Of a stretch of DNA of 64,000 nt, positions 41,712-51,339 are shown in pieces. The notes below the pieces were generated by a model. That model did no database searches. It was not told where the DNA came from and saw nothing but the letters and a program-made list of their open reading frames with translations. Origin of the DNA: Pseudoxanthomonas mexicana (GTDB taxonomy: Bacteria > Pseudomonadota > Gammaproteobacteria > Xanthomonadales > Xanthomonadaceae); the NCBI RefSeq assembly GCF_001556105.1, contig NZ_LSIF01000095.1, positions 10,362-74,361 on the forward strand. The letters are read 5' to 3'. How positions within the stretch are numbered: the stretch's first letter is position 1; every line of letters starts with the position of its first letter. Both the position numbers and the translations under genes were made by a program.

Positions 41712-43421
41712 TCAGCCGTGCAGGCGGGCGAGCAGTTCGTCGCGACTGACGTTTTCGGCATCGGTGGCACGGCGCGCACGATATTCGAACGTGCCCGCGG
41801 CTAGCCCGCGCTCCGATACCACCACGCGATGCGGAATACCGATCAGTTCGATGTCGGCGAACATCGCGCCGGGGCGCAGGCCGCGATCGTCGAGTACGGC
41901 TTCGATACCTGATGCTTGCAGGTCCGCGAGCAGTTGTTCGGCAGCAGCACTCACCGCGGCATCGCTCTTCGGATTGATGATGCACACCGCGACGGCCCAC
42001 GGCGCCATCGGCACCGGCCAGATGATGCCGTTGGCATCGTGGTTCTGCTCGATGGCCGCGGCCACGATGCGCGACACGCCGATGCCGTAGCAGCCCATCG
42101 CCGGCGACGTGGCCTTGCCGCCGTCGTCCAGCACGGTGAACTTCATCGCCTCGCTGTACTTGCGGCCAAGCTGGAACACGTGGCCGACTTCGATGCCGCG
42201 CACGATGCGGATCTCGCCGCCGTCGGCGGCGGTGTCGCCCTCCACCACGTTGCGGATATCGGCGACGGATTCGGGTTCCGCCAGGTCACGTATCCAGTTG
42301 ACGCCAGTGATATGGAAGCCGGTCTCGTTGGCACCGACGACGAAATCCGCCATCGCGGCCACATCGCGGTCGGCGACCACGCGGATGGCCTGCTTCGCAC
42401 CGATCGGGCCGAGGAAGCCGGGCTCGCTGCCGAGGTGGGCGAGGATTTCCGCTTCCGTGGCCAGGCGGTAGTCGGCCATGCCGGCCACTTTCCGCAGTTT
42501 GATCTCGTTGACGGAGTGATCGCCGCGCACCAGGGCCAGCACGAACTGCTGTCCGGATGCCGCATCCTCCGTCATCACCGCGATCGACTTCACCGTGCGC
42601 TGCAGCGGAATGCCAAGCAGGGCGGCGACGTCCTCGCAGGTCTTCTGCGTGGGCGTGGCGACCTTGCCCAGTGCTTCCGTCGCAGCGGCCCGCGGGCCCG
42701 GTGCCGCCGCCTGCGCGGCCTCGACGTTGGCGGCGTAGTCGGAGCCGGTGGAAAACGCGATGGCGTCCTCGCCGGAGTCGGCCAGCACATGGAATTCCTG
42801 CGACGCGTCACCACCGATGGCGCCGCTGTCGGCCTGCACGGCGCGGAAATCCAGGCCCAGGCGCGTGAAGATGCGTGTGTAGGCCGCATGCATGTTGCGG
42901 TACTCGCGGACCAGGTCCTCATCGGTGATATGGAAGGAGTAGGCATCCTTCATCACGAACTCGCGCGCGCGCATCACGCCGAAACGCGGGCGGATCTCGT
43001 CGCGGAACTTGGTCTGGATCTGGTAGAAGTTGACCGGCAGCTGCTTGTAGCTGGCCAGTTCCTGGCGCGCGAAGTCGGTGACCGCTTCTTCCGCGGTGGG
43101 GCTGTAGCAGAAGAGTTGTTCCTTGCGGTCGGTGATCTTCAGCAGCTGGCCGCCGAACTTCTCCCAGCGACCGGTCTCCTCCCACAGCTCGCGCGGCTGG
43201 ATGGTCGGCATGATCATCTCGATCGCGCCGGCCTGGTCCATTTCCTGACGCACCACGGTTTCCACCTTGCGCAGCACGCGCAGGCCGAGCGGCGACCAGG
43301 TGTACAGGCCCGCGGCCAGCTTGCGGATCATGCCGGCGCGCAGCATCAGCTGGTGGCTGACGAGCTCGGCATCGGCGGGGGTTTCCTTGGTGGTGCGGAG
43401 GTGGAACTGCGACAGACGCAT
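41712..43421 (-). CDS. proS: Prolyl-tRNA synthetase
   Basis: Class II synthetase of the bacterial type with an inserted editing domain. The 569-residue protein opens [30 protein letters not shown], has motif 2 around [26 protein letters not shown], the YbaK-like editing insertion (about 220-380: [16 protein letters not shown]), motif 3 [20 protein letters not shown] (about 445-464) and the anticodon-binding end. Length 569 matches the usual 570. The start begins exactly at the conserved N-terminus. Confidence 0.96.
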   Translation of the reverse strand: MRLSQFHLRTTKETPADAELVSHQLMLRAGMIRKLAAGLYTWSPLGLRVLRKVETVVRQEMDQAGAIEMIMPTIQPRELWEETGRWEKFGGQLLKITDRKEQLFCYSPTAEEAVTDFARQELASYKQLPVNFYQIQTKFRDEIRPRFGVMRAREFVMKDAYSFHITDEDLVREYRNMHAAYTRIFTRLGLDFRAVQADSGAIGGDASQEFHVLADSGEDAIAFSTGSDYAANVEAAQAAAPGPRAAATEALGKVATPTQKTCEDVAALLGIPLQRTVKSIAVMTEDAASGQQFVLALVRGDHSVNEIKLRKVAGMADYRLATEAEILAHLGSEPGFLGPIGAKQAIRVVADRDVAAMADFVVGANETGFHITGVNWIRDLAEPESVADIRNVVEGDTAADGGEIRIVRGIEVGHVFQLGRKYSEAMKFTVLDDGGKATSPAMGCYGIGVSRIVAAAIEQNHDANGIIWPVPMAPWAVAVCIINPKSDAAVSAAAEQLLADLQASGIEAVLDDRGLRPGAMFADIELIGIPHRVVVSERGLAAGTFEYRARRATDAENVSRDELLARLHG

Positions 43422-43491
43422 CGGCAGGGGGATCCGGGAGGGACGAATCGACTATTTTGCCAGCCTTGGCCGCAGGCGGGGCATTGGAGCG

Positions 43492-43779
43492 TCAATCGGC
43501 ATCGGAGGCCGGCTCGCCGCTGACGCGGATGCCCGCCGGGGTGTCGCGGTCGATGCGTTCGTAGTGGCGCCCGCTCGGCGGCTTCTCGGTGATCTGCAAT
43601 ACGCCGGCGTCGTCGCGCCAGCGGTAAAGCGAAGGGCGTGCGTCGCGCGCCTGTGCGGCGGCGGCCTGCCCGGCGCGTGCCTGCCTCTCTGTCGTGGTCT
43701 CAGGGGATTCGCGTGCCAGCCACCAGGCGACGCCGACGCCCAGCCCGACGCCTGCCACGATGGCCAGCCATGCACGCAT
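43492..43779 (-). CDS. Small DUF4124-type membrane-anchored protein
   Basis: A 95-residue protein with an N-terminal hydrophobic anchor ([20 protein letters not shown]) and a C-terminal DUF4124-like strand motif LYRWRDDAGVLQITEKPPSGRHY (about 51-73; the YxWxDxxGxxxxxxxPP pattern). It lies nine bases after a second DUF4124 gene, so the two are probably co-expressed. The family's function is unknown; several members are periplasmic. The start at 43779 has no strong ribosome site. Confidence 0.65.
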   Translation of the reverse strand: MRAWLAIVAGVGLGVGVAWWLARESPETTTERQARAGQAAAAQARDARPSLYRWRDDAGVLQITEKPPSGRHYERIDRDTPAGIRVSGEPASDAD

Positions 43780-43788
43780 GTGGCCGGA

Positions 43789-44178
43789 TCAGGCTGGCGT
43801 GCAGTAGGCCTTGACCGCGGCCTCGGCCAGATTGCGCTGGTTTTCGCGGCCGGTGTCGTCCAGCACCGTATCCGGCTTGCCGTCGCCGTCGGTGTCCTGC
43901 TGGATCGGGCCCTTGTTGGTGGCCAGGATCTGCAGGTTCGCGCGCGCGCTTGAGCACTGCGCGTTCTCGACTGCCTTGCCGGCGGGCTGCGCCGTTTCCA
44001 CGGCTGCCGCGCCGTACTGGTTGATGCGCCGGTTCTGCGTGGTCTGGTTGGGCGGAGGGCTGTCGGAATAGTGGGTGACGCCGTTCTTGTCCTTCCACTG
44101 GTAGACCTGCTGGGCCTGCACGGTGGAGGCGGTCGCCAGGCAGAGCGCCAGCACGGACAGGCAGGGCAGGAGGCGCAT
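43789..44178 (-). CDS. DUF4124 domain secreted protein
   Basis: A 129-residue secreted protein: signal MRLLPCLSVLALCLATASTVQAQ (cleavage about 22-23), then the DUF4124 motif QVYQWKDKNGVTHYSDSPPPN, a spacer and a C-terminal helical part with two Cys (AQCSSARANLQILATNKGPIQQ and AVKAYCTPA). An Asp-rich segment DTDGDGKPD resembles a calcium loop. The start at 44178 is chosen for the signal peptide and GGAGC ahead of it; the frame is open upstream. Paired with the following small DUF4124 gene. Confidence 0.85.
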   Translation of the reverse strand: MRLLPCLSVLALCLATASTVQAQQVYQWKDKNGVTHYSDSPPPNQTTQNRRINQYGAAAVETAQPAGKAVENAQCSSARANLQILATNKGPIQQDTDGDGKPDTVLDDTGRENQRNLAEAAVKAYCTPA

Positions 44179-44256
44179 GGGAAGCTCCGGATCGCGGGGA
44201 GCCTGATTGCAGCACCCCCGGGGCGCGCAGGCAAGCCGGGCAGGGGAGCGCTGGGC

Positions 44257-44262
44257 TAAACT
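44257..44262 (+). promoter_or_regulatory. -10 element of pssA, possibly giving a leaderless transcript
   Basis: TAAACT lies seven bases before the pssA ATG (44270). With a usual start 6-8 bases past the -10, transcription would begin on or one base before the start codon. No Shine-Dalgarno is visible, consistent with a leaderless message. No good -35 is seen, which weakens the call. Confidence 0.45.
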
Positions 44263-44269
44263 GCGACCC

Positions 44270-45049
44270 ATGAACGAAATCAAGCCGCCCCCCCGCTCGC
44301 GAGGGATCTACCTGCTCCCCAACCTGTTCACCACCGCCGGCCTGTTCGCAGGGTTCTTCGCGATCATCGCCGCCGCCAACGGCCAGTTCGTCAATGCCGC
44401 CATCGCCGTGTTCGTGGCGGGCCTGATGGATGGCATCGATGGCCGCGTGGCGCGGCTGACCGGCACCAGCAGCGAATTCGGCGTGCAGTACGACTCGCTG
44501 GCCGACCTGGTCAGCTTCGGCCTGGCGCCCTCGCTGGTGATGTACCACTGGTCGCTGTCGGCGCTGAAGTTCGATGGCACCGTGATGGGCCGGGTCGGCT
44601 GGGTGGTGGCGTTCCTGTACGCCGCGTGCGCTGCGCTTCGCCTGGCCCGCTTCAATACCCAGGTCGGCACGGTCGACAAGCGCTGGTTCGTCGGCCTCGC
44701 CAGCCCGGCGGCGGCCGGCCTGATGATGTCCTTCGTGTGGGCGTTCGCGGATGGCGAACTGGGCTGGACCGGCGAGGAGCTGCGCTACGTGGCGCTGGCG
44801 GTCACGCTGGTGGCGGCCCTGCTGATGGTCAGCCGCATCCGCTTCTGGAGCTTCAAGGGCACGGGCGAGGGCGGTGCGAAGGCGGACCGCATTCCGTTCG
44901 TGGTGCTGGCGCTGGTGCCGCTGGTGCTGGCGATCCTCTTCATCGACCTGCCGCGCACGTTGTTTGCCGTCGGCGTGGTGTACGCGCTGTCGGGTCCGGG
45001 CTACTGGCTGTGGCAGCGCCTGCGCCGGCAGAAGGACGCCGCGGCGTGA
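44270..45049 (+). CDS. pssA: CDP-diacylglycerol-serine O-phosphatidyltransferase
   Basis: Makes phosphatidylserine, the precursor of phosphatidylethanolamine. The 259-residue integral membrane protein is the short, multi-span (Bacillus-type) form, not the E. coli peripheral form. It has the CDP-alcohol phosphotransferase motif DGIDGRVARLTGTSSEFGVQ then YDSLAD (DGxxARxxxxxxxxGxxxDxxxD, about 60-85) and six or more hydrophobic segments. Its stop overlaps the following start (TGATG), so pssA, the psi-like gene and rimI are translated in sequence. Confidence 0.93.
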   Translation: MNEIKPPPRSRGIYLLPNLFTTAGLFAGFFAIIAAANGQFVNAAIAVFVAGLMDGIDGRVARLTGTSSEFGVQYDSLADLVSFGLAPSLVMYHWSLSALKFDGTVMGRVGWVVAFLYAACAALRLARFNTQVGTVDKRWFVGLASPAAAGLMMSFVWAFADGELGWTGEELRYVALAVTLVAALLMVSRIRFWSFKGTGEGGAKADRIPFVVLALVPLVLAILFIDLPRTLFAVGVVYALSGPGYWLWQRLRRQKDAAA

Positions 45050-45483
45050 TGCTGGCGGCGGACCGCCTGTGGTCGGCCGAGCAGCAGGGCTGGCTGCGCG
45101 CGCTCGGCCATGCCGTCTACCTGCCGGCCGACTGGCCGACCGAGGCTGGTGCGCCGGCGATGGTGGACGCGCCCGTTGCGCGCGCCGAGGTCGCTGAGCC
45201 CGCTCCTGTTGCCGCTGCGCCACGCGCACGTCCGTCCGCACGCGAAGTCATCGATCATCCTTCCCCCGTGCGTCAGGCGCCCGCGCCGCGGACGGGTGGG
45301 GCAAAGCTGCCGGACCGCCTGCACTTCGCGCTGATCCGTGCCTCCGGTTGCAATCCGAACGCGCCCGGCGCGGCGGAGCTGTTCGCGCAATGGCCTTCGT
45401 CGGGCGAGCTGCGCGGCAACCCGGCCGCCAAGCGCGCGCTGTGGCCGGCTTTGCGCAGATTGCGTCGCGGTACCGCGACATGA
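45049..45483 (+). CDS. holD: DNA polymerase III psi subunit-like protein
   Basis: Likely psi, which joins the clamp loader to chi and SSB. The 144-residue product has an N-terminal LWSAEQQGWLRALGHAVYLP, a Pro/Ala-rich linker (about 48-88) and a C-terminal GELRGNPAAKRALWPALRRL, which lines up with the E. coli psi end DLRANPTARAALWQQI; the W-Q-x-x-x-L-G opening also matches. As in E. coli it is followed directly by rimI, overlapping by four bases. Psi is poorly conserved, so this is inferred from those two motifs and synteny. The chi partner lies 4 kb away. Confidence 0.7.
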   Translation: MLAADRLWSAEQQGWLRALGHAVYLPADWPTEAGAPAMVDAPVARAEVAEPAPVAAAPRARPSAREVIDHPSPVRQAPAPRTGGAKLPDRLHFALIRASGCNPNAPGAAELFAQWPSSGELRGNPAAKRALWPALRRLRRGTAT

Positions 45484-45989
45484 GCGCGCTGGGCGTAGAG
45501 GCTTCATCGCTTCCCACGTCCAGCCTGCGGCCGATGCGCGAGAGTGATCTCGACGCGGTGATGGCCATCGAGCAGCGTGCCTATCCGTTCCCGTGGACGC
45601 GCGGCATCTTCAAGGATTGCCTGAAGGCCGGTTACCCGTCGTGGGTGATGACCGAGCACGGGCTGGTGATCGGCTATGGGTTGTTGAGCATCGCCGCCGA
45701 CGAGGCACACGTGCTGAACATCTGCGTGGCGCCCGAGCGGCAGGGCCGTGGCCTGGGCCGCTATCTGCTGCGCGCACTGGTCAAGATCGCGCGCGACCTG
45801 CGCGTGCAGCGGGTGTTCCTTGAAGTGCGCCCGTCCAACCCGGGCGCGATCGTGCTGTACCACAGCGAAGGCTTCAACGAGATCGGCCGCCGCCCGCGCT
45901 ACTACCCGGCGCGCGACGGCCGCGAGGATGCGCTGGTGATGGCGATCGAACTGGTCGCCGACGACATCACCACGATGCCGCCGCTGTAG
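45480..45989 (+). CDS. rimI: Ribosomal protein S18 alanine N-acetyltransferase
   Basis: GNAT acetyltransferase acting on the N-terminal Ala of S18. The 169-residue protein has LRPMRESDLDAVMAIEQRAYPFPWTRGIF, the acetyl-CoA loop APERQGRGLGRYLLRALVKIA (Q/RxxGxG/A) and LEVRPSNPGAIVLYHSEGFNEIGRRPRYY, all typical of RimI. The start is the ATG overlapping the psi-like stop. A short Ser/Leu-rich lead (VEASSLPTSS) precedes the fold. Confidence 0.93.
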   Translation: MSALGVEASSLPTSSLRPMRESDLDAVMAIEQRAYPFPWTRGIFKDCLKAGYPSWVMTEHGLVIGYGLLSIAADEAHVLNICVAPERQGRGLGRYLLRALVKIARDLRVQRVFLEVRPSNPGAIVLYHSEGFNEIGRRPRYYPARDGREDALVMAIELVADDITTMPPL

Positions 45990-46007
45990 GGCGGGCCCTG
46001 GCCCGCC
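45990..46007. terminator. Hairpin past rimI
   Basis: Eight-base-pair GC stem GGCGGGCC (45990-45997) / GGCCCGCC (46000-46007) with two-base loop, immediately after the rimI stop. No T run follows, so it may act as part of a larger element with the repeat at 46037. Confidence 0.5.
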
Positions 46008-46036
46008 ATCGCGCGCACGACGGCACACATCGCAAC

Positions 46037-46088
46037 CGTCATCCCGGCTTGGCCAGCCATTCGGCTGTTGAAAGCCGCCGGGATGACG
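46037..46088. repeat. Intergenic inverted repeat CGTCATCCCGGC
   Basis: Twelve-base perfect arms CGTCATCCCGGC (46037-46048) and GCCGGGATGACG (46077-46088) separated by 28 bases, in the gap between convergent rimI and valS. This arm sequence is of the kind dispersed in xanthomonad intergenic DNA; the family membership should be verified in the genome. It may end both transcripts. Confidence 0.6.
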
Positions 46089-46096
46089 TAGTGGCG

Positions 46097-49000
46097 TCAG
46101 AGCTTCGCGCGCTGCCCGTGCAGGGCAGCGAGCTGGTTGCTCCAGTCGACCAGACGCTGGCGCTCCTGTTCGACCACCGCCGGCGGCACCTTGTCGGTGA
46201 ACTTGGCCAGCTTGGCTTCGCTCTTGTCCTTCTCGCCGGCGACGCGGGCGATTTCCTTGTCCAGGCGCGCGCGTTCGGCATCCAGGTCGACCAGGCCTTC
46301 CAGCGGCACCAGCAGCTTCAGCTCGCCGACCACGGCGGCCGCGGAGGCGGGCGCATCGGCGCCGGCGTCCAGCCAGGTGATGTCGTCCAGCTTCAGCAGG
46401 AACGACAGCGACGAGGCGAAGCGCGTGATGCGCGCGCGGTCGTTGTCGTGGCCGTCCTGCAGCAGCAAGCGGACGGTCTTGCCGGGCGAGACGTTGAGCT
46501 CGCTGCGCACGCGGCGCAACGTGGACACCATCGTCTTCAGCCACTCCACGTCGGCGTCGGCCTGCGTGTAGTCCTGGCCGGCGAAGTCGCTGGCGACCGG
46601 GTAGGGCCGCAGCGACACGGTACAGCCGTCCACGCCCAGCTTCGGCGCGACCTGCTGCCACAGTTCTTCGGTGACGAACGGGGTCAGCGGGTGCAGCAGG
46701 CGCAGCAGCGATTCGAGCACGTACAGCAGCGTGTGGCGGGTGCTGTCGGCCGCGTCTCTGTCGCCGCCATTGAGCGCGGGCTTGGCGAGTTCGACGAACC
46801 AGTCGCAGAACTCGTTCCAGGCGAACTCGTACAGCGCCTGCGACAGCAGGTCGAAGCGGTAGGCGGCGAACTGCGTGCCGGCCTCGGCGGTGACCTTGGC
46901 CAGGCGCGACAGGATCCAGCGCTCGGCGTCGGTCTTCGGCTGCGGCGCGCCGCTGGCGGTGAAGCCGTCGGTGTTCATCAGCACGAAGCGGGTGGCGTTC
47001 CACAGCTTGTTGCAGAAATTCTTGTAGCCCTCGGCGCGGCCCATGTCGAACTTGATGTCGCGGCCGTGCGTCGCCAGCGCGGCGATGGTGAAGCGCAGCG
47101 CGTCGGCGCCGTGCGGCACGATGCCGTCCGGGAATTCCTTGCGTGTGGCTTTCTCGATCTTCTCGGCCATCTTCGGCTGCATCAGGCCGCCGGTGCGCTT
47201 GGCCACCAGGTCTTCCAGCGAGATGCCATCGATGATGTCGAGCGGGTCCAGCACGTTGCCCTTCGACTTGGACATCTTCTGGCCGTCCTTGTCGCGGATC
47301 AGGCCGGTCATGTAGACGTCGCGGAACGGCACCTGGCCGACGAAGCTGTCGGTGGCCATGACCATGCGCGCCACCCAGAAGAAGATGATGTCGAAGCCGG
47401 TGACCAGCACCGACGACGGCAGGTAGCGGTCGAAGCCACGCGCGGCCATCGCCTGCGTGTCCGGCCAGCCCATCGTGCTGAACGGCCACAGCTGCGAGGA
47501 GAACCAGGTTTCCAGCACGTCATGATCTTGCTTCAGCGCATACATGCCAGCCCTCGAATCTAAGCCCGATATGTGCTCGGCCAAATCTATGTCACTAGCG
47601 GACGATCCAAGAGCTGCCTCTTCCAGGATGCTAGCGAGCTGAGGCTCAAGATTGACGCGAAGCCTTGCAATTTGCTGCGCGTAGGCCTCGTCGCGCGTGC
47701 GCGCTACAAAAATTGAACTCCACTGGTCATACCACGCCGGGATGCGATGCCCCCACCAAAGTTGACGGCTGATGCACCAGTCTTGGATGTTTTCCATCCA
47801 ATGACGGTAGGTATTTATCCAGTTGGGAGGAACGAACTTCACATCGCCCGACTCAACGAGATCGAGGCCGCGCTTCGCAAGTTCTTCCATCTTGACGAAC
47901 CATTGATCCGTCAAATAAGGCTCGATTATCTGCCCCGTGCGATCGCCACGAGGCGCTTGAAGCTTGTGCGGCTTCGTTTCGATTAACCTCTCTTGATCCT
48001 CAAGGTCAGCGATCATTCTTGCCCTAGCAGAGAACCTGTCGAGTCCCCTGAGACTCTCGGGAATCAAGTCTGCGGTCGATACGCTTCCAATGCCATCACC
48101 AGCTCCAAGCTGAGAGCCGTCAGTTGGAACAAAAATAGCATCCTGCATATAGCTATCTTTGAGTGCCGCTGACTGCGTGAAAAGATTAATCAAACCGCCG
48201 AATGGCTGGCCGGCGAGCTCGTCTTTGTGGCGAACCCAAACTTGGTAATCGTTGAAGTCGTGCGCTGGCGTCACTTTGACAACACCGGTCCCGAACGCGC
48301 GGTCGACGTAGTCATCAGCAATGATGGGAATTTCGCGCCCGACAAGCGGCACTTTCGCCGTCTTGCCAATCAGGCCGGCGTAACGGCCATCTTCTGGGTG
48401 CACCATCAAGGCGGCATCACCCAGCATCGTTTCCGGACGCGTAGTGGCGACTACCAAGTAGTCGCGGGTCTCGCGCAGCGTTTCATTACCGTCGAGGTCG
48501 TGCTCGACATGCTCGTAACTCGCGCCGTCCTCTAGGGAATAAGCGATCGACCACAGGAAGCCGTCTTCCTCGACGTTCTCCACTTCCAGGTCGGAGATCG
48601 CCGTCTTCAGCACCGGGTCCCAGTTGACCAAGCGCTGGCCGCGGTAGATCAGGCCCTGCTCGTGCCAGCGCACGAAGGCCTCGATGACCGCCTTCGACGC
48701 GTCCTCGTCCATGGTGAACGTACTGCGCGACCAGTCGCCGGACGCACCCATGCGGCGCATCTGCCGCTCGATGATGTCGCCGGATTCCGCCTTCCACTCC
48801 CAGACCTTGGCGATGAAGCCGTCGCGGCCCAACGAATCGCGGGTCTCGCCCTTGCCTTCCAGCGCCAGGTTGCGGCTCACCACCATCTCGGTCGCGATGC
48901 CGGCGTGGTCGGTGCCCATCTGCCACAGCGTGTCGTAGCCGCGCATGCGGTGGTAGCGCACCAGCGCATCCATCAGCGTGTGCTGGAACGCATGGCCCAT

Positions 49001-49150
49001 GTGCAGCGTGCCGGTGACGTTCGGCGGCGGCAGCAGCACGGTGTACGGTTCGCCCGTACCGCTGGGCGTGAAGTAGCCGGCGGCTTCCCACTGCGCGTAC
49101 AGGCGGGATTCGAAGGATTTCGGGTCGTAGCTGGAGGCGAGGTCGGTCAT
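46097..49150 (-). CDS. valS: Valyl-tRNA synthetase with a lower-GC mosaic segment
   Basis: Class I synthetase charging tRNA-Val. The 1017-residue protein has the HIGH-type motif [10 protein letters not shown] (about 45-55), the editing domain (about 200-400, [20 protein letters not shown]), [16 protein letters not shown] and KMSKS as [19 protein letters not shown], then anticodon-binding and a C-terminal coiled coil ending [22 protein letters not shown]. Most bacterial ValS are about 880-950 residues. Codons about 205-541 (nt 47525-48540) have conspicuously lower GC, and this part carries about 38 extra residues after IPAWYD. The frame is intact. Start at 49150 matches the conserved N-terminus; the open frame upstream is repeat DNA. 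Confidence 0.94.
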   Translation of the reverse strand: MTDLASSYDPKSFESRLYAQWEAAGYFTPSGTGEPYTVLLPPPNVTGTLHMGHAFQHTLMDALVRYHRMRGYDTLWQMGTDHAGIATEMVVSRNLALEGKGETRDSLGRDGFIAKVWEWKAESGDIIERQMRRMGASGDWSRSTFTMDEDASKAVIEAFVRWHEQGLIYRGQRLVNWDPVLKTAISDLEVENVEEDGFLWSIAYSLEDGASYEHVEHDLDGNETLRETRDYLVVATTRPETMLGDAALMVHPEDGRYAGLIGKTAKVPLVGREIPIIADDYVDRAFGTGVVKVTPAHDFNDYQVWVRHKDELAGQPFGGLINLFTQSAALKDSYMQDAIFVPTDGSQLGAGDGIGSVSTADLIPESLRGLDRFSARARMIADLEDQERLIETKPHKLQAPRGDRTGQIIEPYLTDQWFVKMEELAKRGLDLVESGDVKFVPPNWINTYRHWMENIQDWCISRQLWWGHRIPAWYDQWSSIFVARTRDEAYAQQIARLRVNLEPQLASILEEAALGSSASDIDLAEHISGLDSRAGMYALKQDHDVLETWFSSQLWPFSTMGWPDTQAMAARGFDRYLPSSVLVTGFDIIFFWVARMVMATDSFVGQVPFRDVYMTGLIRDKDGQKMSKSKGNVLDPLDIIDGISLEDLVAKRTGGLMQPKMAEKIEKATRKEFPDGIVPHGADALRFTIAALATHGRDIKFDMGRAEGYKNFCNKLWNATRFVLMNTDGFTASGAPQPKTDAERWILSRLAKVTAEAGTQFAAYRFDLLSQALYEFAWNEFCDWFVELAKPALNGGDRDAADSTRHTLLYVLESLLRLLHPLTPFVTEELWQQVAPKLGVDGCTVSLRPYPVASDFAGQDYTQADADVEWLKTMVSTLRRVRSELNVSPGKTVRLLLQDGHDNDRARITRFASSLSFLLKLDDITWLDAGADAPASAAAVVGELKLLVPLEGLVDLDAERARLDKEIARVAGEKDKSEAKLAKFTDKVPPAVVEQERQRLVDWSNQLAALHGQRAKL

Positions 49151-49169
49151 GGGGTCTGTGTTGGAGATG

Positions 49170-49271
49170 AGCTCCCTCCCCGCACGCGGGGAAGGGTTGG
49201 GGAGGGGGAGTGCGCGGTGCCGCCCCATCCGCCCTTCGGGCACCTTCCCCCGCAAGCGGAGGAAGGGAGCT
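49170..49271. repeat. Long imperfect inverted repeat between valS and holC
   Basis: Outer arms AGCTCCC (49170-49176) and GGGAGCT (49265-49271), each next to a smaller hairpin: CCCCGC (49178-49183) pairs with GCGGGG (49186-49191), and a mirror copy TCCCCCGC-AA-GCGGAGG lies near 49245-49262. The whole 102 bases can fold into one branched structure and resembles REP-type elements of high-GC gammaproteobacteria. It fills almost the entire gap. Confidence 0.55.
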
Positions 49272-49274
49272 TGG

Positions 49275-49697
49275 TTACATGTCGTGCTTGTTCACGTCGA
49301 AGCCGCGCGCCTTGTACTGCTTCCAGCGCTCGCGCAGCGGTTCGCGCGCGGACGGGTCGGCGGGCACCACTTCCAGCACGCGTTCGCAGGCGCCGCTGAA
49401 GGCGTCGTCGCGCAGGTTGATCACCAGCGCACGCGCCGGCACGTCGATATCGGGCGTGGCGATCAGCACGGGCGTCAGCTCGTCCTCTTCATCACCGGCG
49501 ATCTGGTGCGGAATGTAGGCGTCCGGATCGAACTCCCACAGCAGTTCGTCCAGCTCTTCAGCCTGCGCGGCGTCGCGCGCCAGCACCAGCGTCCACTGGT
49601 TGCCGTCGTAGGCCTTGCGGGCCAGCTCGCAGACCAGCTTGAGCGGCTCTTCGAGGAAGCGCGGCTTGGCGATCAGGTAGAAATCGGCGCGGGCCAT
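49275..49697 (-). CDS. holC: DNA polymerase III subunit chi
   Basis: Chi links the clamp loader (through psi) to SSB. The 140-residue protein begins [30 protein letters not shown] and has [32 protein letters not shown], with the chi-specific LW-x-F-x-x-x-x-FIPH pattern, and a C-terminal half with VLINLRDD-like [11 protein letters not shown]. In E. coli holC also lies between pepA and valS, as here (pepA upstream by 22 bases, valS downstream). The holD-like gene is in the same window. Confidence 0.93.
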   Translation of the reverse strand: MARADFYLIAKPRFLEEPLKLVCELARKAYDGNQWTLVLARDAAQAEELDELLWEFDPDAYIPHQIAGDEEDELTPVLIATPDIDVPARALVINLRDDAFSGACERVLEVVPADPSAREPLRERWKQYKARGFDVNKHDM

Positions 49698-49719
49698 GGC
49701 GTCGGGTGCGCGTCGCCGG

Positions 49720-51210
49720 TCAGGCGACGCGGTCCAGCAGCCACTGGCTCAGCAGGCCGACCGGGCGACCGGTGGCCATGCCGCGCTTGCCTTCGTCGTT
49801 GGCGACGCCGGCGATGTCCAGGTGCGCCCAGCGCTGGCCTTCGGTGAAGCGCGCCAGGAAGCAGCCGGCGGTGATCGCGCCGGCCCAGCGGCCGCCGATG
49901 TTGTAGACGTCGGCGAAGCTGGATTCCAGCTGGGTCTGGTATTCGTCCCACAACGGCAGGCGCCATGCGCGGTCGAACACCGCCTCGCCCGCGCCCAGCA
50001 GTTCGTTGCTGAGGTCATCATGCTTGCTCATCAGGCCGCTGGCGTAGCGGCCGAGCGCCACGATGCAGGCGCCGGTCAACGTGGCGACGTCGACCAGCGC
50101 GGCCGGCTTGAAGCGCTCGGCATAGGTCAGCGCGTCGCACAGGATCAGGCGGCCCTCGGCGTCGGTGTTGCCGACTTCGATGGTCTTGCCGGACATGCTG
50201 GTGATGACGTCGGACGGGCGATAGGCATTGCCGTCGATGGCGTTCTCCACCGCCGGCACGATTACCACCAGGTTCAGCGGCAGCTTCATCTTCACGGCGG
50301 CCACGAAGGTGCCGATGACGCTGCCGGCCCCGAGCATGTCGTACTTCATTTCCTCGATGCCACCCTGCGTCTTCAGGTTGACGCCGCCGGTGTCGAAGGT
50401 GATGCCCTTGCCGACCAGCACGTAGGGCTTGGCGTCGGCGTCGCTGGCGCCGGCTTCTTCAAGGCCATTCCACTTCAGCACGATCAGGCGCGGGCGGTTG
50501 GCCGAGCCGCGGGCGACGGCCAGCAGCGAGCCCATGCCGAGCGCTTCCATCTGCGTCTCTTCGAGGATCTCGGCTTCGGCCCCGTTCTCCGAAGCGAACG
50601 CCTGCGCCTGCTCGGCCAGGTAGGCCGGGGTGCAGATGTTCGGCGGCAGGTTGCCCAGCTCGCGGGTGACCTGCACGCCGGCGGCGATGGCGATGCCCTG
50701 CGCCAGCGCCTGCTCGTCATCGCCGCTGACGGCGAAAGAGGTCAGGCCGGGATCGTCGTTCTTCTTCTTGCCCAGCGTGGCCATGTAGCGGTAACAGGCG
50801 TGGTCGGCGGCGATCACGGCCTGGCGGATCTTCCACGCCGCGTCGCGGTCCTTGACCGTCACTTCGGACAGGGTGAACAGCGTGCTGCGGACCGGGCCCA
50901 GCTTGAGCGCGCGCGCGGCGTCGCCCACGGCCTTGAGGTACTGGGCCACGCCGAACTTGGCGGTCTCGCCCAGGCCGACGACCAGCACGCGTGGCGCGAT
51001 GACGCCGGGCAGGTCGTGGAGCAGGGTGGTCTTGCCGGTCTTGCCGCCGATGTCGCCCCGCTGCAGCAGCGCCGACAGCTTGCCACCGCTGGCCGCGTCC
51101 ACCGCCTGGCCGGCCGCGGTCAGGCTCTTGTCGGCGTACGCGCCTACCACGACGCAGTCGACGCCGGCCTGGGCGGGGGCTTCATGGTTCAGGGTGAATT
51201 CCAGCGTCAT
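49720..51210 (-). CDS. pepA: Leucyl aminopeptidase
   Basis: Cytosolic M17 two-zinc aminopeptidase, also a DNA-binding accessory factor for Xer recombination in E. coli. The 496-residue protein has [31 protein letters not shown] (metal-ligand Lys and Asp), MKYDMLGAG and the signature [16 protein letters not shown] (about 344-359). Length is near the normal 500. The start [16 protein letters not shown] is at 51210. It leads the pepA-holC-valS operon and is divergent from lptF; TACAAT at 51236-51241 in the gap faces lptF. Confidence 0.95.
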   Translation of the reverse strand: MTLEFTLNHEAPAQAGVDCVVVGAYADKSLTAAGQAVDAASGGKLSALLQRGDIGGKTGKTTLLHDLPGVIAPRVLVVGLGETAKFGVAQYLKAVGDAARALKLGPVRSTLFTLSEVTVKDRDAAWKIRQAVIAADHACYRYMATLGKKKNDDPGLTSFAVSGDDEQALAQGIAIAAGVQVTRELGNLPPNICTPAYLAEQAQAFASENGAEAEILEETQMEALGMGSLLAVARGSANRPRLIVLKWNGLEEAGASDADAKPYVLVGKGITFDTGGVNLKTQGGIEEMKYDMLGAGSVIGTFVAAVKMKLPLNLVVIVPAVENAIDGNAYRPSDVITSMSGKTIEVGNTDAEGRLILCDALTYAERFKPAALVDVATLTGACIVALGRYASGLMSKHDDLSNELLGAGEAVFDRAWRLPLWDEYQTQLESSFADVYNIGGRWAGAITAGCFLARFTEGQRWAHLDIAGVANDEGKRGMATGRPVGLLSQWLLDRVA

Positions 51211-51339
51211 TGATCAGATTCCCGGTTCAGTTACGTACAATCGCGGGCCGGATGAAGGTGGCGGACGCCATCCCGGACCGCAGAGACCGCCGCCGCAGGC
51301 GCGGCGCACAAGCCCGAGATTGTAAATCAAGCCCCCCTG

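Noticed and set aside
47747..47986. Plus-strand gene within valS
   Set aside because: A 79-codon frame opposite valS exists only because the lower-GC segment changes codon use; no family motif and it lies antisense to a conserved enzyme.
48227..48535. Second plus-strand frame in the valS mosaic segment
   Set aside because: Antisense to the conserved editing domain, no ribosome site or motif; treated as shadow.
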